The notes below the pieces were generated by a model. That model was not told where the DNA came from and did no database searches. It worked only from the letters and a program-made list of their open reading frames with translations. The position numbers and the translations under genes are program-made. Below are positions 26,418 through 34,532 of a stretch of DNA of 64,000 bases, piece after piece. The stretch's first letter is position 1. Each line of letters starts with the position of its first letter. The stretch covers positions 372,001-436,000 of the forward strand of contig NZ_AP012541.1 in assembly GCF_000829035.1 (NCBI RefSeq), read 5' to 3'. The DNA comes from Lacticaseibacillus paracasei subsp. paracasei. Its GTDB lineage: Bacteria > Bacillota > Bacilli > Lactobacillales > Lactobacillaceae.

Positions 26418-28119
26418 TGTAGTCACCTCCCAGTTGGGTTTGAACCAGTTGCGCGTAAAATGGCGAACTTTTGACCAACTCGGTATGCGTTCCGCGAGCC
26501 GTAATTTGCCCGTTTTGCATGACGATGATTTGATCACAGTCCATGATGTTCGGGACGCGTTGCGAAATGATGATGGTTGTACGGTTGCGGCGGGCCTTAA
26601 CCAAGGCATCTTGAATCTCAGTGTTGGTTTCCTGATCCACAGCACTGGTAGCGTCATCCATGACCAGAATATCAGGATCGGGGATGATGGCGCGGGCAAG
26701 ATTCAGACGTTGCCGTTGACCGCCAGAAAAGTTTTTCCCAGCTTCTTCGACGGGGGCATCATAATTAGTCCCGACAAACTCAGTTGCCTCAGCGATAGCA
26801 ACGCCGCTGGCTAATTGTGTCGGCGTGGCTTGCGGCGCGCCATAACTCAGATTATGCGCGACAGTTCCAGAAAAAAGCAGTGAGTCCTGTAAGGCGACCG
26901 TGATCTTTTTGTGTAAAGCCGGTAAGGTAATTTGTTGGATATCGGTGCCACCGACCGTGATTTTCCCTTGATAATGCTCATAAAGTCGGGTTAATAAGGC
27001 GATCAGCGTGGTTTTGCCGGAACCAGTAGAACCGATAATGCCCAACCACTGCCCACTTGGCACGGTCAGATTGATATCGTCAAGGATTGGCCGACTTTGC
27101 GAAAACCCAAAGTTCACGTGCTCAAACTGGATGGTACTATCAGCTGGGGCAGGTAATGTCCCACTGGCCTCAGTGCCTGCTTCTTCGGCCAAAACGGCGT
27201 TGACGCGTGCACTAGAAGTGATCGCCCGCGAAAAGGTCGTGATGAGGTTAACGGTATTGGTCATCGCCGTCGTAATTTGAATCATGTAATTGACGAACGC
27301 CATGATTTCGCCAGTGGTGATGGTGCGGCTGATGGCTAGATTACCGCCATAAGCTAGCGCGGCAACGACTGCCAGATTAAGTACCAGCATGATCAGTGGC
27401 GCCAAAGTGACTGTTGCCAAGACGGCACGCTGACTAATCGTTTGCAGGTTGCGATTTTCAGTGTTGAATTGAGTCAGTTGGTGGTCTTCCAGTACGTACG
27501 CCTTGATCGTTTTGGCGCCAGTCAAGTTTTCACTCATAATCCGGTTCATGACGTCAACTTGTCCTTGCATCGCCGTGTAAAGTGGCAGCGACCGGCGCAC
27601 GATGACGTAGATGTAGATGGCAAGAATAGGCAAGGCAATCAAAATGATCCATGACAGCCGCGGCGACACAATAATCGACATAACAATGCCGCCAAATAGC
27701 AGCATAGGCGAGCGGACGAGTCCGCGCGTCAGCATGCTTACCAGCGTCTGCATTTGCGTAACATCGTTTGTGATGCGGGTGATGAGTGTTTCGGGTTTGA
27801 GTGCTTGGGGATCGCGATCGGCCAGTGAAATAGCCAGCAGATGAGTCCGCAGGTTTTGGCCCATTTTCAAGGCTGCATAGGAGGAGAAGGCGTTACAGAT
27901 AGCACCTAAAGCGAACGCAGCAATAGCAATCACTGCCATGAGAATAGCGGTATGCCAAACATAAGTCATATCTTTCTTAGCCAATCCCACGTCCACGATG
28001 CTAGCCATCAAGGTCGGTTGTTGCAGGTCAAGCAATGCTTCGCCCATGATCGCTAGCGGCGCGAGAAAAAAACTTACCCGTGCCCAGCCGTGCATATGGT
28101 CGAACAAAATTTTCAGCAT
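26410..28119 (-). CDS. Heterodimeric multidrug ABC exporter, degenerate-site half (LmrC/YheI-like)
   Basis: This 569-aa half-transporter has a six-helix membrane domain and an NBD with Walker A GSTGSGKTT, signature NFSGGQRQRLNLARA and Walker B ILVMDDATSAVD. Asp replaces the catalytic Glu after Walker B, the known mark of the inactive ATP site in heterodimeric exporters. The start ATG 28119 follows GGAGGCAACTGAC. The gene overlaps its partner by eight bases, so both halves are made together. Confidence 0.92.
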   Translation of the reverse strand: MLKILFDHMHGWARVSFFLAPLAIMGEALLDLQQPTLMASIVDVGLAKKDMTYVWHTAILMAVIAIAAFALGAICNAFSSYAALKMGQNLRTHLLAISLADRDPQALKPETLITRITNDVTQMQTLVSMLTRGLVRSPMLLFGGIVMSIIVSPRLSWIILIALPILAIYIYVIVRRSLPLYTAMQGQVDVMNRIMSENLTGAKTIKAYVLEDHQLTQFNTENRNLQTISQRAVLATVTLAPLIMLVLNLAVVAALAYGGNLAISRTITTGEIMAFVNYMIQITTAMTNTVNLITTFSRAITSSARVNAVLAEEAGTEASGTLPAPADSTIQFEHVNFGFSQSRPILDDINLTVPSGQWLGIIGSTGSGKTTLIALLTRLYEHYQGKITVGGTDIQQITLPALHKKITVALQDSLLFSGTVAHNLSYGAPQATPTQLASGVAIAEATEFVGTNYDAPVEEAGKNFSGGQRQRLNLARAIIPDPDILVMDDATSAVDQETNTEIQDALVKARRNRTTIIISQRVPNIMDCDQIIVMQNGQITARGTHTELVKSSPFYAQLVQTQLGGDYID

Positions 28120-28283
28120 GTCAGTTGCCTCCGTTTTGGTTATTGAGCTCATTCTACGGCTGGATTGAAAAAGATGCATGTGATCAGCTTGTTGAACGGG
28201 TAGACAAACGATGCTTCGGTGCTTTTTGAAGATGAAGAAGTTTCCAGAGAAGTTGGAGGTTGATGTAGGTAGATAGACATAAA

Positions 28284-28440
28284 TAAGCCGCCACGGAAAG
28301 CTTGTACAGCTCCGTGACGGCTTATCTTTAAACTGGGTTGCTGCTTGCTCGGCTCGTGACGACTTAGTTCAATAAACGAGCTGCCGTTAAGTAGCATTGT
28401 TGAGCCATAGCGCTTGCTCCCACCAGCAACGCTTTTGGTA
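28284..28440 (-). ncRNA. Candidate antisense RNA, second copy without a toxin gene
   Basis: Read on the minus strand, this stretch repeats the layout of the antisense RNA at 28767-28887: a hairpin with CAAGCG/GCTTG-type arms, the block CAACAATGCTACTTAACGGC, a TAAGTCGTCACGA segment and a terminal hairpin TAAGCCGTCACGGA/TCCGTGGCGGCTTA (28284-28324). A possible promoter (TTGATT, 17-18 bases, ATAGCA) lies upstream. No 30-aa toxin frame can be found on the plus strand next to it. It may be a relic or a spare antitoxin acting in trans. The RNA ends are estimates. Confidence 0.55.
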
Positions 28441-28616
28441 CGCTCAAATGCTATCATGTCTTGCTGATATGAATCAACGGATTAGTATGTTTCATATGAG
28501 TGTCTCTTTTTAATATATAACAAATGGTATATATGGCGTGAGCTAATAGCAACTGATAGACTGGAAACGACAATGCTACGCGACGGTGGCTCTTTCTTAA
28601 GAAGGAGGTGGTGGCT

Positions 28617-28634
28617 ATGGTTTTAGAACTGTAG
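28617..28634 (+). CDS. Five-codon leader ORF before the type I toxin
   Basis: ATG GTT TTA GAA CTG TAG (MVLEL) follows an unusually strong ribosome site, AAGAAGGAGG, at 28599-28608. It ends 32 bases before the toxin start codon. It could keep ribosomes on the leader or act in translation control of the toxin. Whether it is translated is unknown. Confidence 0.4.
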   Translation: MVLEL

Positions 28635-28666
28635 AGATCACAAAATTCTTTGAAAGGAGGAGCACG

Positions 28667-28759
28667 ATGTCGATCTATGAAGCTTTGAGCCTTATGATCA
28701 TGTTCGGGTTGTTTATTCTCGGACTGATTACCTTGGTTCTGAAGCTGAATGATCGGTGA
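28667..28759 (+). CDS. Holin-like type I toxin peptide, 30 aa
   Basis: The peptide starts MSIYEALSLMIMFGLFILGL, with one membrane span covering about residues 6-25 and a charged end (KLNDR). This matches the putative holin-like toxin family (Hol_Tox) of Firmicutes type I toxin-antitoxin systems, which damage the membrane when overproduced. AAAGGAGG lies ten bases upstream of ATG 28667. The mRNA would end at the terminator 28853-28883 and so overlap the antisense RNA made from the other strand. It was too short for routine gene calling. Confidence 0.8.
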   Translation: MSIYEALSLMIMFGLFILGLITLVLKLNDR

Positions 28760-28766
28760 TACCAAA

Positions 28767-28887
28767 AAGCCGTCACGAGCTAGCTGGGTAGGCTTATCGT
28801 GACGGCTTAATTTTACTATAGGCCACCGGTTAAGCAGCATTGTTGAATCATGGAGTCGCTGGTTCCCGCCAGCGGCTCTTTTTCGTT
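28767..28887 (-). ncRNA. Antisense RNA antitoxin of the type I system
   Basis: A minus-strand promoter, TTACAA (28916-28921) with a 16-base spacer and TATA-rich TAATAT (28894-28899), faces the toxin gene. Its transcript would run from about 28887 to the hairpin AAGCCGTCACGA/TCGTGACGGCTT (28767-28808), which is followed by TTTTT on the minus strand. The transcript overlaps the 3' end of the toxin mRNA for about 100 bases. This convergent overlap is the standard plan of txpA/RatA- and Fst-type systems. Both RNA ends are estimates. From 28922 to 29084 I see nothing else. Confidence 0.7.
28853..28883 (+). terminator. Terminator of the toxin mRNA
   Basis: GAGTCGCTGG (28853-28862) pairs with CCAGCGGCTC (28869-28878) with one G-U pair, followed by TTTTT. 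The same DNA forms the first hairpin of the antisense RNA. Confidence 0.75.
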
Positions 28888-29084
28888 ACATATATATTAA
28901 ACCATGACAAGGCCTTTGTAACAATCTGTCAACACCATGTTTTGCAAAAAGATTTTCTTACACTTGATTGATAAAGGCGTGGTGGCTTGAAACAGTCCCT
29001 AATCATGGATAAAAGATTATCAACAGTTGCCCAAATACAAGGTGTAAGCAGATTGTTACAGCTCAACTGACGCAGCTTTCTACG

Positions 29085-31817
29085 TTATTCAATAATCTTA
29101 GACTTCCGCGTGATATGGTGCATTTTCTCGATCCACGGGCGAATTGGTTCTTTTAGGAAAAGCCCCAGAAGGAAGAACGCGACGCCGAATGCCACGAGGA
29201 TGATGAGATCTTGCCACAGATTTGGCCAGTAGATCCCGCCAACGGTTTCGCGCAGCAAGTTGACGGCATAGGTGAATGGCAGCCATGGGTTAATGGCTTG
29301 GAAGAACTTACCTGAGAGTACAACGGGGAAGTTGCCACCTGCGCCGGAGATGGATAGGACTAAAATAATGATTCCCAGGCCCTTACCGATATTGCCGAAC
29401 AGGGAAATCAACATGTATAGAATTGAGACGAAGACTAGGCTTAGCAACATCGCAAACAGCAAATACAGCGGCTTGTCGACAACGTACGTCCCGATTAGGA
29501 AGAGATTACCGAGTGCGGCGATGAGGCCTTGTAGCATCCCCAGTCCTGCAAACGTTAACCAGCGAGCGGTGTACATCTGTTTGACGGTCGCATGAGCCAA
29601 CGATTCCGGCAGCTGATATTCGGTAATGAGAATGGCGCCGAGCAGCAAGGCACCGACCCAAATACATAAGGCTAGATAAAATGGCGCACTTTGCGAGCCA
29701 TAGGTTGGGATATGATAGAAACTCGTTTGCTTGAGCTCTACCGGCTTAGCCAGAAAACCGGCTTCTTTCGTGGCATCACGTCTCAGCAGTTTGATCAACT
29801 GCGACAGATCAACGGATTTCTCGCCTTTTTTGATTGCCGTTGCGCCTTTTTGAATGGCATCTTTCAATGTTGGCCAGTCATCTTTGATTAAGGTTTGTGC
29901 ATCATCCAGCCCGCTTTGTAGTTGCGGCATTTTTTCGTTGGCTAAAGCGAGCGTTGATGTCAGGTCGCTTTCCACACCGGGTAGATCTTGATTGATAAAA
30001 TTTGTTGCCTTGGTCAATTTCGTTTTAAGACTTGGGAAGTCATTTTGATATAAGTCAGCGACTGTCGTGATACCACTGGTGATCAAATTCATATGACCGT
30101 TCAGCAGCGTATTGGCATCAGTGAGTTCCTGCTTCAAGGCTGGTAACTGTTTTTGGGTTTTAACCAAAAAAGTGTTGGCTTGTGTCAGTAAGTCCTTTGT
30201 TCCGCTGAGTAAACTCGGCAGTTCCGGCAATACTTGATCGTTGATTTTAGTCAGCGTTGTGGCAGCATCTGCAAGCGCAGTCTTGAAAGCGTTCAGTACT
30301 TGCTTCACACTCGTGCCGAGATCCAGATCCTTGAGTGTATTGGCATCACTTGCAAATTTCTGAGCGACATCATTGAGTGTCGCCAAACGACTTTGTAACT
30401 CATTGGTACTTAAATTTGGCACGTCTTTGGCGAGATCGCTGGCGGCCGTCTGAACAGCAGTAGCGGTAGTCGCAACATCACGCAGTCGCGTAATGGCACC
30501 GGCCAACGGTTGATCGTCCTTACCGGTCAGCTTGTTAAGACTGGTTTGCAGGCGGGTTAATGTATCGGCCAGACTGGTGGCATTGGCTGCCACTTTGCCT
30601 TGGCGATCAGCTAAAGCGGTTAATCGGGCCACCATTGCCTGTTTGATAGCGGCGGTATCACTGCTAGTGTCCAACTGCTGCAACTGATTTTGCAAGGTAG
30701 TTAAGTCAGCACTCAAACTAGTATTCGCGGCGGCTATCAATGTCAGACCAGCATCGACCGCATTTTGAACCACATCAAGTGCTGTGCTGACTTTTGGCAG
30801 GACTTCATCTTTGGTCGTGCCAATCGCTGCTTGGGCGTTTTTGCCAAAGTCGGTCAGAGCAGGCAAAGTGCCGTCAACTTGATTGACGACGGTAATGCCC
30901 TGACTGGTGACCCCCACGGCCTTCGTAACCGCTGATTCTAGTTGGCCAAAGTTGGTGGTCACTGTATTAAGCTGCGCACCGGCTTGTTGCACTTCAGGCA
31001 ACTTGCTGCGAACATCGACCGCCAACTGACCGGCATCGGATACCATTGGTAAATACCCGTTGGCTGCCGTTAATTTTTGGGCCATTTGATTGACTTCAGG
31101 CAAATAGGTGGCCATTTCGTTGGCGGCCGCCAGTTTTTCTCGGATGGCCGGCATTTTACTCTGCAAAACCCCGACTTCCGCGATGTATTTTTCAATTGTC
31201 GGTAATTGATCGTTTGTATTGGTTACCAGACTTGCAAAGCGCCGAATCATCGGCAGATTGTCATCCAGCTTAATGCCTGCCTGATTGAAGACGGTCACCA
31301 AGGTTTTGGCAACGGTTGACACAAATTCGTCTGAAATGGTGTTTTGCAGCGTGGACGCCCCGCTTGCAGTAATTTTAGGGGCGATGGCATTAATTTTTTC
31401 ATTCACGTAATAATCTAGCTTTGGTTTGCGAATCTTACCATCGACAAAACTAAGCAAGTCCGTTGAGAAATCTTTGGGAACAATGACACCTGCGTAATAT
31501 TTGCCGCTTTTGACCCCTTCCTGAACCGCCTTTTTGGAGTCCACAAAACGCCAGCCGAGTTGCTTGTTATGCTTTAGTTGGGTGACCAGCTCATCGCCAA
31601 TGGCAATTTTTTTGTCACGGAATTCGGTTGATTTATCCGCTGAATACACGGCAACAGTAAGATCTTGGGTATTGCTGTAAGGATCCCATAGCGCCCAGAC
31701 ATTGAACCAACAATAGAGACTGGGGATCACAACCAGCGCCAAAATGAGTAAGAAAGCGAATGGGCTTTTAACAATTCGCTTCCAGTCCAGTGCAACTAAT
31801 TTTCCTATGTTTCGCAT
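29085..31817 (-). CDS. YhgE/Pip-type membrane protein
   Basis: This 910-aa protein has one N-terminal membrane helix (residues 20-40) followed by the Pip/YhgE N-terminal domain (WALWDPYSNTQDL, AVYSADKS). A long helical, Thr/Ala/Leu-rich extracellular region (about residues 170-690) follows, rich in coiled-coil-like repeats. Five or six C-terminal membrane helices (residues 700-900) of the ABC-2 permease type end the protein. Family members include Lactococcus Pip, a phage receptor, and YueB-like exported-protein receptors; others belong to type VII secretion. ATG 31817 follows GGAGGAGCACA. No ESX/WXG genes are nearby, so its role here is open. Confidence 0.88.
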   Translation of the reverse strand: MRNIGKLVALDWKRIVKSPFAFLLILALVVIPSLYCWFNVWALWDPYSNTQDLTVAVYSADKSTEFRDKKIAIGDELVTQLKHNKQLGWRFVDSKKAVQEGVKSGKYYAGVIVPKDFSTDLLSFVDGKIRKPKLDYYVNEKINAIAPKITASGASTLQNTISDEFVSTVAKTLVTVFNQAGIKLDDNLPMIRRFASLVTNTNDQLPTIEKYIAEVGVLQSKMPAIREKLAAANEMATYLPEVNQMAQKLTAANGYLPMVSDAGQLAVDVRSKLPEVQQAGAQLNTVTTNFGQLESAVTKAVGVTSQGITVVNQVDGTLPALTDFGKNAQAAIGTTKDEVLPKVSTALDVVQNAVDAGLTLIAAANTSLSADLTTLQNQLQQLDTSSDTAAIKQAMVARLTALADRQGKVAANATSLADTLTRLQTSLNKLTGKDDQPLAGAITRLRDVATTATAVQTAASDLAKDVPNLSTNELQSRLATLNDVAQKFASDANTLKDLDLGTSVKQVLNAFKTALADAATTLTKINDQVLPELPSLLSGTKDLLTQANTFLVKTQKQLPALKQELTDANTLLNGHMNLITSGITTVADLYQNDFPSLKTKLTKATNFINQDLPGVESDLTSTLALANEKMPQLQSGLDDAQTLIKDDWPTLKDAIQKGATAIKKGEKSVDLSQLIKLLRRDATKEAGFLAKPVELKQTSFYHIPTYGSQSAPFYLALCIWVGALLLGAILITEYQLPESLAHATVKQMYTARWLTFAGLGMLQGLIAALGNLFLIGTYVVDKPLYLLFAMLLSLVFVSILYMLISLFGNIGKGLGIIILVLSISGAGGNFPVVLSGKFFQAINPWLPFTYAVNLLRETVGGIYWPNLWQDLIILVAFGVAFFLLGLFLKEPIRPWIEKMHHITRKSKIIE

Positions 31818-31927
31818 TGTGCTCCTCCAGTGATTTTCAAATTTGTATTTGTAGATTATAACATGCGAATATTGAAAAGTTTTTTAATGCCTAAACTGTT
31901 CCCCAATCATCTTTTCAAACCTTTGTC

Positions 31928-31956
31928 TTGACATTCACAAGCACGGGCCGTATAGT
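31928..31956 (+). promoter_or_regulatory. Promoter of the T-box/metQ transcript
   Basis: TTGACA (31928-31933) and TATAGT (31951-31956) are 17 bases apart. The transcript would start near 31963. Confidence 0.85.
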
Positions 31957-31962
31957 CCTTCC

Positions 31963-32281
31963 AACAAGACTTTAGTGTTACTCAGCACAACTTTCAAAGC
32001 GAGCTGAATGACATTTATAAAAACAACACTTTGAGAAGAAGAGTAACCTTGGCGCAGACGCTGTAGAAAGCCCGGTTGATGGAAAAGGGTCATCTGCAAG
32101 AAGGTGAAGATGAGCTTCGAATAGTTATTCGTGCGGTTAACGCTCACGAGTCGGTTACGGCCGTTATGCTGTCAGGTATCAACAGGTACTGGAGACGATG
32201 TATCAACATCGTGAATAAGGGTGGTAACGCGACACTGTCGCCCCTTGACTACAACAAAAGTAGTTAAGGGGCGTTTTTTTG
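31963..32281 (+). promoter_or_regulatory. T-box leader with methionine specifier
   Basis: The T-box core AAGGGTGGTAACGCGAC lies at 32218-32233. It is followed by a strong terminator whose 14-base arms (32240-32253 and 32261-32274) end in seven T. Stem I begins near 32035 (AGAAGAGTAACC). The specifier region TGAAGATGAGCT places AUG at 32110-32112, the same motif as in the T-box at 6047-6335. The gene downstream is a MetQ-like methionine-binding lipoprotein, which supports the methionine assignment. Confidence 0.93.
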
Positions 32282-32373
32282 TGGCAGCGCAAGGTTATCT
32301 AAAATAAATCAAAGTTGTTTAACGAGATGGTCTTGATAGTTTGCTGGTGGAAATGTTTGGAGGAGGATCTCTT

Positions 32374-33240
32374 ATGAGTCGTTGGGAAAAAGCTATCTTC
32401 ACAGGGATTGCATTGGTTTCATTATTAACACTAACAGCGTGTGGCAAAGCAGCTAGTAGCAATAGCAGTCATACTAGTTCAAAAAGTGAGTCAATCATCA
32501 TCGGCAGTAGTGGCTCGGATTATCAAATTTGGCAACATATTGCTAGATCACCGCAGGCCAAGAAGGCTGGTCTGAGGATCAAAGTCAAGCAAGTTTCAGA
32601 TGGCAACGTCACTAACTCAGCTACTGCCGAGGGACAATTGGATGTTAATGCATTCCAGTCATATGCTTACTTTCAGCAATATAACAAATTAAATCCGAGC
32701 GAAAAATTAGCAGCATTAGGCACAACCTACCTGGAACCAATGGGACTGTATTCTAAAAAATATAAACAGCTGCGAGAGATTCCAGATGGTGCAACGATTG
32801 GCATCTCAAACGATCCTGCTAATGCGACACGAGGGTTACTTTTGCTAGCAACGGCCAAGCTTGTCACCCTTAAGTCTGACTTCAATGCTTTAAGTACCGT
32901 GAAGGACATTCAAGCCAATCCGAAGCACTTAAAGTTTAAAGAGGTCGACCCATCGGTGCAAATGCTGCCCGATTTGGACGCAGAACTGATTTCGAATACG
33001 CGGGCACTTGATGGTGGGCTGAATGTTTTGAAAGATTCATTGGTGCATGAGAAGTTGAACCAAACGACGCGCGCCAACGTCAATATAGTAGTGACCGCAG
33101 TGAAAAATGAAAAAAAGGAAGAATTTAAAAAGTTAGTGCCGCTTTACCATGACCCTACGATTCAGAGTTGGATTAAAAAGACTTTTTCTGGCACGAAACT
33201 TGATGTGAATAAGCCGATCAGTTATCTCCAACAAAAATAA
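32374..33240 (+). CDS. MetQ/NlpA-family substrate-binding lipoprotein (methionine), stand-alone
   Basis: This 288-aa lipoprotein has a signal peptide with lipobox LTAC (lipidated Cys23) and the NlpA fold: IIIGSSGSDYQIWQHI, DVNAFQSYAYFQQYN, IGISNDPANATRGL and the LDAELISNTRALDGG block. Members bind L- or D-methionine for a MetNI importer. The start ATG 32374 has AGGAGGA upstream; an in-frame TTG at 32341 lies before the signal peptide. No metN or metI gene is adjacent, so it must use a transporter encoded elsewhere. Its expression is controlled by the Met T-box. Confidence 0.93.
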   Translation: MSRWEKAIFTGIALVSLLTLTACGKAASSNSSHTSSKSESIIIGSSGSDYQIWQHIARSPQAKKAGLRIKVKQVSDGNVTNSATAEGQLDVNAFQSYAYFQQYNKLNPSEKLAALGTTYLEPMGLYSKKYKQLREIPDGATIGISNDPANATRGLLLLATAKLVTLKSDFNALSTVKDIQANPKHLKFKEVDPSVQMLPDLDAELISNTRALDGGLNVLKDSLVHEKLNQTTRANVNIVVTAVKNEKKEEFKKLVPLYHDPTIQSWIKKTFSGTKLDVNKPISYLQQK

Positions 33241-33396
33241 TAATAACGAGATCGCTGTGAAACCAGTACTTATGGGGCTGTAGAGCAGCTTTTTGTTGAA
33301 GGGGATCGAGCCATTAAGCAATTCGGGTTATAATGACAGTAATCGTAAGAATTAAGCTTTAAACACTGACATTTATTTTCGAAAGGGGTCGTTGCT

Positions 33397-34413
33397 ATGT
33401 GTTCTTCAATGACAATTAAATCGCTACAAGGTGATATTTTCTGGGGCCGGACCATGGATTACAACACCAGTTTCTTTCATGAATCACCAGTCGGCGGGGT
33501 TCCTGGTAAAATTGTCAGTTTGCCAGGAAACAAGGCATTACCAACACAAAGTGCCAAATGGACCACAAAGTATGCAGCGGTTGGCGTCGGTATTGATCAA
33601 AGTACGGCACTTTTCGACGGCGTCAATAGCGAAGGCTTGGCTGGCGACTTGCAGGTTTTGGTAGAGTGCAGCTGGGCGAGTGCGGATTCTTTGAAACAGC
33701 GTGGGCTGAAAGCTATTAAAGGCGAGGAGTTTGTGACCTTGGCCTTGACGACATGCAAAAATGTTGACGAAGTACGCGCTTTGGCGGGTGAGTATGGCCT
33801 GCTGGATGAACCTTATGAGTTTGGCGGCCAAGGAGTGAAAATCCCATTACATTACACATTTGTTGATCCATCAGGTAAAGGGATTGTTGTCGAACCAACC
33901 GATCACGGCGCCTTTAAGCTGTATGATAGTATCGGCGCTATGACGAATAGTCCTGAATACGGGTGGCATGAAACCAATTTGCGCAATTATGTCAGTCTGA
34001 ATGACAATAACTATCCTAAGGGGTCCGAATTAGGCGACTACCATATTGAGCCGATTGAGTTAGGCACAGGCTACGGGATGTTCGGTTTGCCAGGCGATTA
34101 CACATCACCATCGCGGTTCCTGCGGGCAATGTTTGTTTCGCGTAATCTTGATCCCTTCAACAGCAAAGACGGCATTCGCGTGTTATACAATGCTTTAAAG
34201 ACTGTCTTGATTCCGCAGGGGCTAGGTCGCGACCCACAACATCAGGTTTTAACGGATTACACGCAGTACTGGTCTGGCTATGACCTGACGAAAAAGACGA
34301 TTTTCGTGCAAGATTCAGACACTTTGACAATGACAACGAAAACACTTGATCCGACTATTACTGACGTCACTTATGAAGATTTGGCTAAAACTGAACAGTT
34401 CAATCAACTGTAG
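33397..34413 (+). CDS. Choloylglycine hydrolase / penicillin V acylase family amide hydrolase
   Basis: This 338-aa Ntn hydrolase has the nucleophile Cys2 exposed after Met removal (MCSSMTIKSLQGDIFWGRTMDYN), with Arg18 and Asp21 in the family positions. The later conserved blocks are MTNSPEYGWHETNLRNY (Asn) and SPSRFLRAMF (Arg). Members cleave bile salts, penicillin V or N-acyl homoserine lactones. The residues that separate bile salt hydrolase from penicillin acylase cannot be judged reliably here. ATG 33397 follows AAAGGGGTCG. It is a single-gene unit. Confidence 0.88.
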   Translation: MCSSMTIKSLQGDIFWGRTMDYNTSFFHESPVGGVPGKIVSLPGNKALPTQSAKWTTKYAAVGVGIDQSTALFDGVNSEGLAGDLQVLVECSWASADSLKQRGLKAIKGEEFVTLALTTCKNVDEVRALAGEYGLLDEPYEFGGQGVKIPLHYTFVDPSGKGIVVEPTDHGAFKLYDSIGAMTNSPEYGWHETNLRNYVSLNDNNYPKGSELGDYHIEPIELGTGYGMFGLPGDYTSPSRFLRAMFVSRNLDPFNSKDGIRVLYNALKTVLIPQGLGRDPQHQVLTDYTQYWSGYDLTKKTIFVQDSDTLTMTTKTLDPTITDVTYEDLAKTEQFNQL

Positions 34414-34435
34414 ACTGACATCATTGATATGAAAA

Positions 34436-34494
34436 AAGCCAACACTGAACGAGAGACCAATCATTGGTTTTGGGGTTCAGTGTTGTCTTTTTGA
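34436..34494. terminator. Bidirectional terminator between convergent genes
   Basis: AACACTGAAC (34441-34450) pairs with GTTCAGTGTT (34475-34484), with A runs on the left and T runs on the right, so it serves both the plus-strand amide hydrolase and the minus-strand gene at 34533. Confidence 0.8.
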
Positions 34495-34532
34495 TTTGTC
34501 ATCTAACGAGCCGGAGTGGTGACTTGGTATCG

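Noticed and set aside
28149-28840. Two minus-strand frames (102 and 128 aa) that share the start MLLN and similar next residues
   Set aside because: The similarity comes from the duplicated antisense RNA sequences, not from proteins; neither frame has a ribosome site.
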